From positions 1 through 64,000 of the forward strand of contig CALWLJ010000018.1 in NCBI GenBank assembly GCA_944381495.1: a DNA stretch of 64,000 nt, given 5' to 3'. Position 1 is the stretch's first letter. Every line of letters begins with the position of its first letter. The position numbers were made by a program, and so were the translations under genes. This DNA comes from an uncultured Mediterraneibacter sp. Lineage in GTDB: Bacteria > Bacillota > Clostridia > Lachnospirales > Lachnospiraceae. The notes beneath the pieces are model-generated. The model was not told where the DNA came from and did no database searches. It saw only the letters and a program-made list of their open reading frames with translations. This document shows positions 61,133 through 64,000 of this stretch, one piece after another.

Positions 61133-62578
61133 ATGACAAATGAAAAACAGACTGCAATTAATGCCATCGAGGCAAAAAAGGACCTGATCTGTCAGGTCTC
61201 AGATCATATCTGGAGCCATCCGGAACTTTCCCTGCAGGAAGAAGATTCGGCATCCTACTACTGCCAGATCCTCGAACAGGAAGGATTTCAGGTTGAAAGA
61301 GGAATCTGCGGTATCCCTACCGCCTTTTCCGCAAGCTATGGAAACGGCAGCCCACGGATCGGTATCCTGGCTGAGTACGACGCACTGTCCGGCCTTTCCC
61401 AGGAAGCAGGAAGCCTGGTACAGAAGGAGATCGTTCCCGGCGGATGCGGGCACGGATGCGGACACAACCTGCTGGGCGCAGGAGCCTTCGGCGCTGCTCT
61501 CGGTGTGAAAGCCTATCTCGAAGAGACCGGACACGAGGGTACCGTCATCCTGTACGGCTGCCCCGGCGAGGAAGGCGGAGCCGCCAAAGCCTTCATGGCC
61601 AGAGAAGGTCTCTGGAAGTCTCTGGACGCCGCACTGACCTGGCACCCGGAAGATACAAATGAAGTACGCACCGGATCTTCTAACTCCTGTATCCAGATCC
61701 AGTACAAGTTCACCGGCATTGCCTCCCACGCAGCCGGCGCGCCGGAGATGGGCCGCAGTGCTCTGGACGCAGTGGAGCTTATGAACATCGGCGTTCAGTT
61801 CCTCCGGGAGCACATGAGCGATAAAGCCCGCGTACACTATGCGATCACAGATGCCGGCGGAGTCAGCCCTAACGTAGTACAGCCGAAGGCAAGCGTACTG
61901 TACATGATCCGTTCCAACCATGTAGCAGAGGCAGTACAGCTCCAGGCACGGGTAGACCGCATCGCAGACGGAGCCGCCCTGATGACTGACACCACTCTGG
62001 AACGCAAGTTTATCGACGGACTGGCCGACACAGTGAGCTGCCATACTCTGGAAGATGTCCTGTATCAGAACTTCGAAGAACTTGGTGTTCCCAGGTATAC
62101 TGCAGAAGAGCTGGAATTTGCCGACAAACTGGCTGAGACCTATGATGGAAATGATCACGTCCCCGGTTTTGGAGCCGCAAATGATCCTTCGATCCGCGAG
62201 GAGGTGATCCAGCTCCAGAAAAAGGCCGGACATGCCATGAACGATTTCCTCTGCCCCCTCTATCAGGGCGAAGCATTCTCCCCGGGATCTACGGATGTAG
62301 GCGATGTAAGCTGGCTCACCCCCACCGCTCAGATCCATGTGGCGGCATGGCCCAACGGCTGCCCAGGACACAGTTGGCAGAACGTTTCCTGCGACGGCAC
62401 CTCCATCGGAAAGAAAGCTGCCGTCCATGCAGCGAAGGTCATCTCAGCTTCCGCAGTTGATCTGTTCGAAGATCCGGAAATTCTGAAGAAAGCCCGGGCT
62501 GAATTTGAAAAAGCCACAGCATCCGGTTATGTATGCCCGATACCGGAAGATGCGGTTCCCACGGTACCGGATATCTGA
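61133..62578 (+). CDS. M20-family amidohydrolase (AbgB-like)
   Basis: This 481-residue metal-dependent amidohydrolase of peptidase family M20D resembles AbgB, the aminobenzoyl-glutamate hydrolase subunit. The metal site appears as GGCGHGCGHNLLGAG near residue 105 with the catalytic CPGEEGGAAKA. The dimerisation-domain motif FTGIASHAAGAPEMGRSALD and a late AFSPGSTDVGDVSWLTPT also fit the family. Such enzymes release amino acids from N-acylated amino acids or dipeptides. Downstream of an amino-acid importer, it may process the imported compound. ATG 61133 has AAGGAG nine bases upstream; an in-frame ATG at 61079 overlaps the terminator and is unlikely. Confidence 0.9.
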   Translation: MTNEKQTAINAIEAKKDLICQVSDHIWSHPELSLQEEDSASYYCQILEQEGFQVERGICGIPTAFSASYGNGSPRIGILAEYDALSGLSQEAGSLVQKEIVPGGCGHGCGHNLLGAGAFGAALGVKAYLEETGHEGTVILYGCPGEEGGAAKAFMAREGLWKSLDAALTWHPEDTNEVRTGSSNSCIQIQYKFTGIASHAAGAPEMGRSALDAVELMNIGVQFLREHMSDKARVHYAITDAGGVSPNVVQPKASVLYMIRSNHVAEAVQLQARVDRIADGAALMTDTTLERKFIDGLADTVSCHTLEDVLYQNFEELGVPRYTAEELEFADKLAETYDGNDHVPGFGAANDPSIREEVIQLQKKAGHAMNDFLCPLYQGEAFSPGSTDVGDVSWLTPTAQIHVAAWPNGCPGHSWQNVSCDGTSIGKKAAVHAAKVISASAVDLFEDPEILKKARAEFEKATASGYVCPIPEDAVPTVPDI

Positions 62579-62583
62579 TCCTT

Positions 62584-64000
<1,417 letters not shown>

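Noticed and set aside
61199-62428. 409-codon minus-strand frame
   Set aside because: Antisense to the M20 amidohydrolase, which has all metal-site motifs.

Overview
The window looks like a chromosomal segment of a gut Lachnospiraceae-type Firmicute (Clostridia). This is inferred from strong AGGAGG-type ribosome binding sites, mid-range GC, many carbohydrate-active enzymes without signal peptides fed by CUT1 ABC importers that lack their own ATPase, AzlCD, a GHKL/LytTR (Agr-like) two-component system and an ISLre2-type transposase. I could run no database search, so family names come from motifs and recognisable sequence.

Layout. 0.1-7.3 kb: GNAT acetyltransferase, a truncated sensor kinase, a complete OmpR-type two-component operon with an unknown membrane protein, and a redox set (nitroreductase, an FMN reductase broken by one amber codon, an aldo/keto reductase). 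7.4-9.6 kb: a MATE exporter and an iron alcohol dehydrogenase, each truncated and joined by what looks like one deletion. 9.7-11.0 kb: an AT-rich, autoregulated HTH plus nucleotidyltransferase pair resembling a toxin-antitoxin or abortive-infection module. 11.1-14.3 kb: a dispersed repeat, an apbE remnant and a UvrA-like ATPase. 14.3-20.6 kb: an Agr-like two-component system divergent from a lipoprotein, a membrane-anchored domain-permuted GH3 enzyme and a small membrane protein. 20.8-25.6 kb: a MerR regulator divergent from a large ene-reductase/SDR/zinc-ribbon fusion. 25.6-32.6 kb: hairpin-rich spacer, a Gfo/Idh remnant, a DUF2798 protein, an ArAE-type membrane protein, an ISLre2 copy with an in-frame stop, DAHP synthase, an HxlR regulator, AzlCD and a complex palindromic element.

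32.8-55.3 kb is one large glycan-utilisation region. On the minus strand, ROK kinase, GntR regulator, phosphomannose isomerase and a GH38 form the upstream block. LacI regulator, two permeases, a binding lipoprotein, GH130, GH38, GH3, GH125 and GH29 form the downstream block. A PA14-containing GH3 is divergent. Together they fit import of mannose-rich (N-glycan or mannan type) oligosaccharides, removal of alpha-mannose and fucose in the cytoplasm, phosphorolysis of a beta-mannoside by GH130, and entry of mannose into glycolysis through kinase and isomerase. Palindromic operators sit at each control region.

55.3-64 kb: Sir2-family protein, an HTH-Uma2 fusion, a second 5'-truncated iron alcohol dehydrogenase, an amino-acid ABC importer followed by an AbgB-like M20 amidohydrolase, and a GH51 arabinofuranosidase cut by the window edge.

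A recurring theme is gene decay: seven genes are truncated, internally deleted or stopped in frame, and two of the scars coincide with copies of the same dispersed repeat. No tRNA, rRNA or CRISPR array was recognised.
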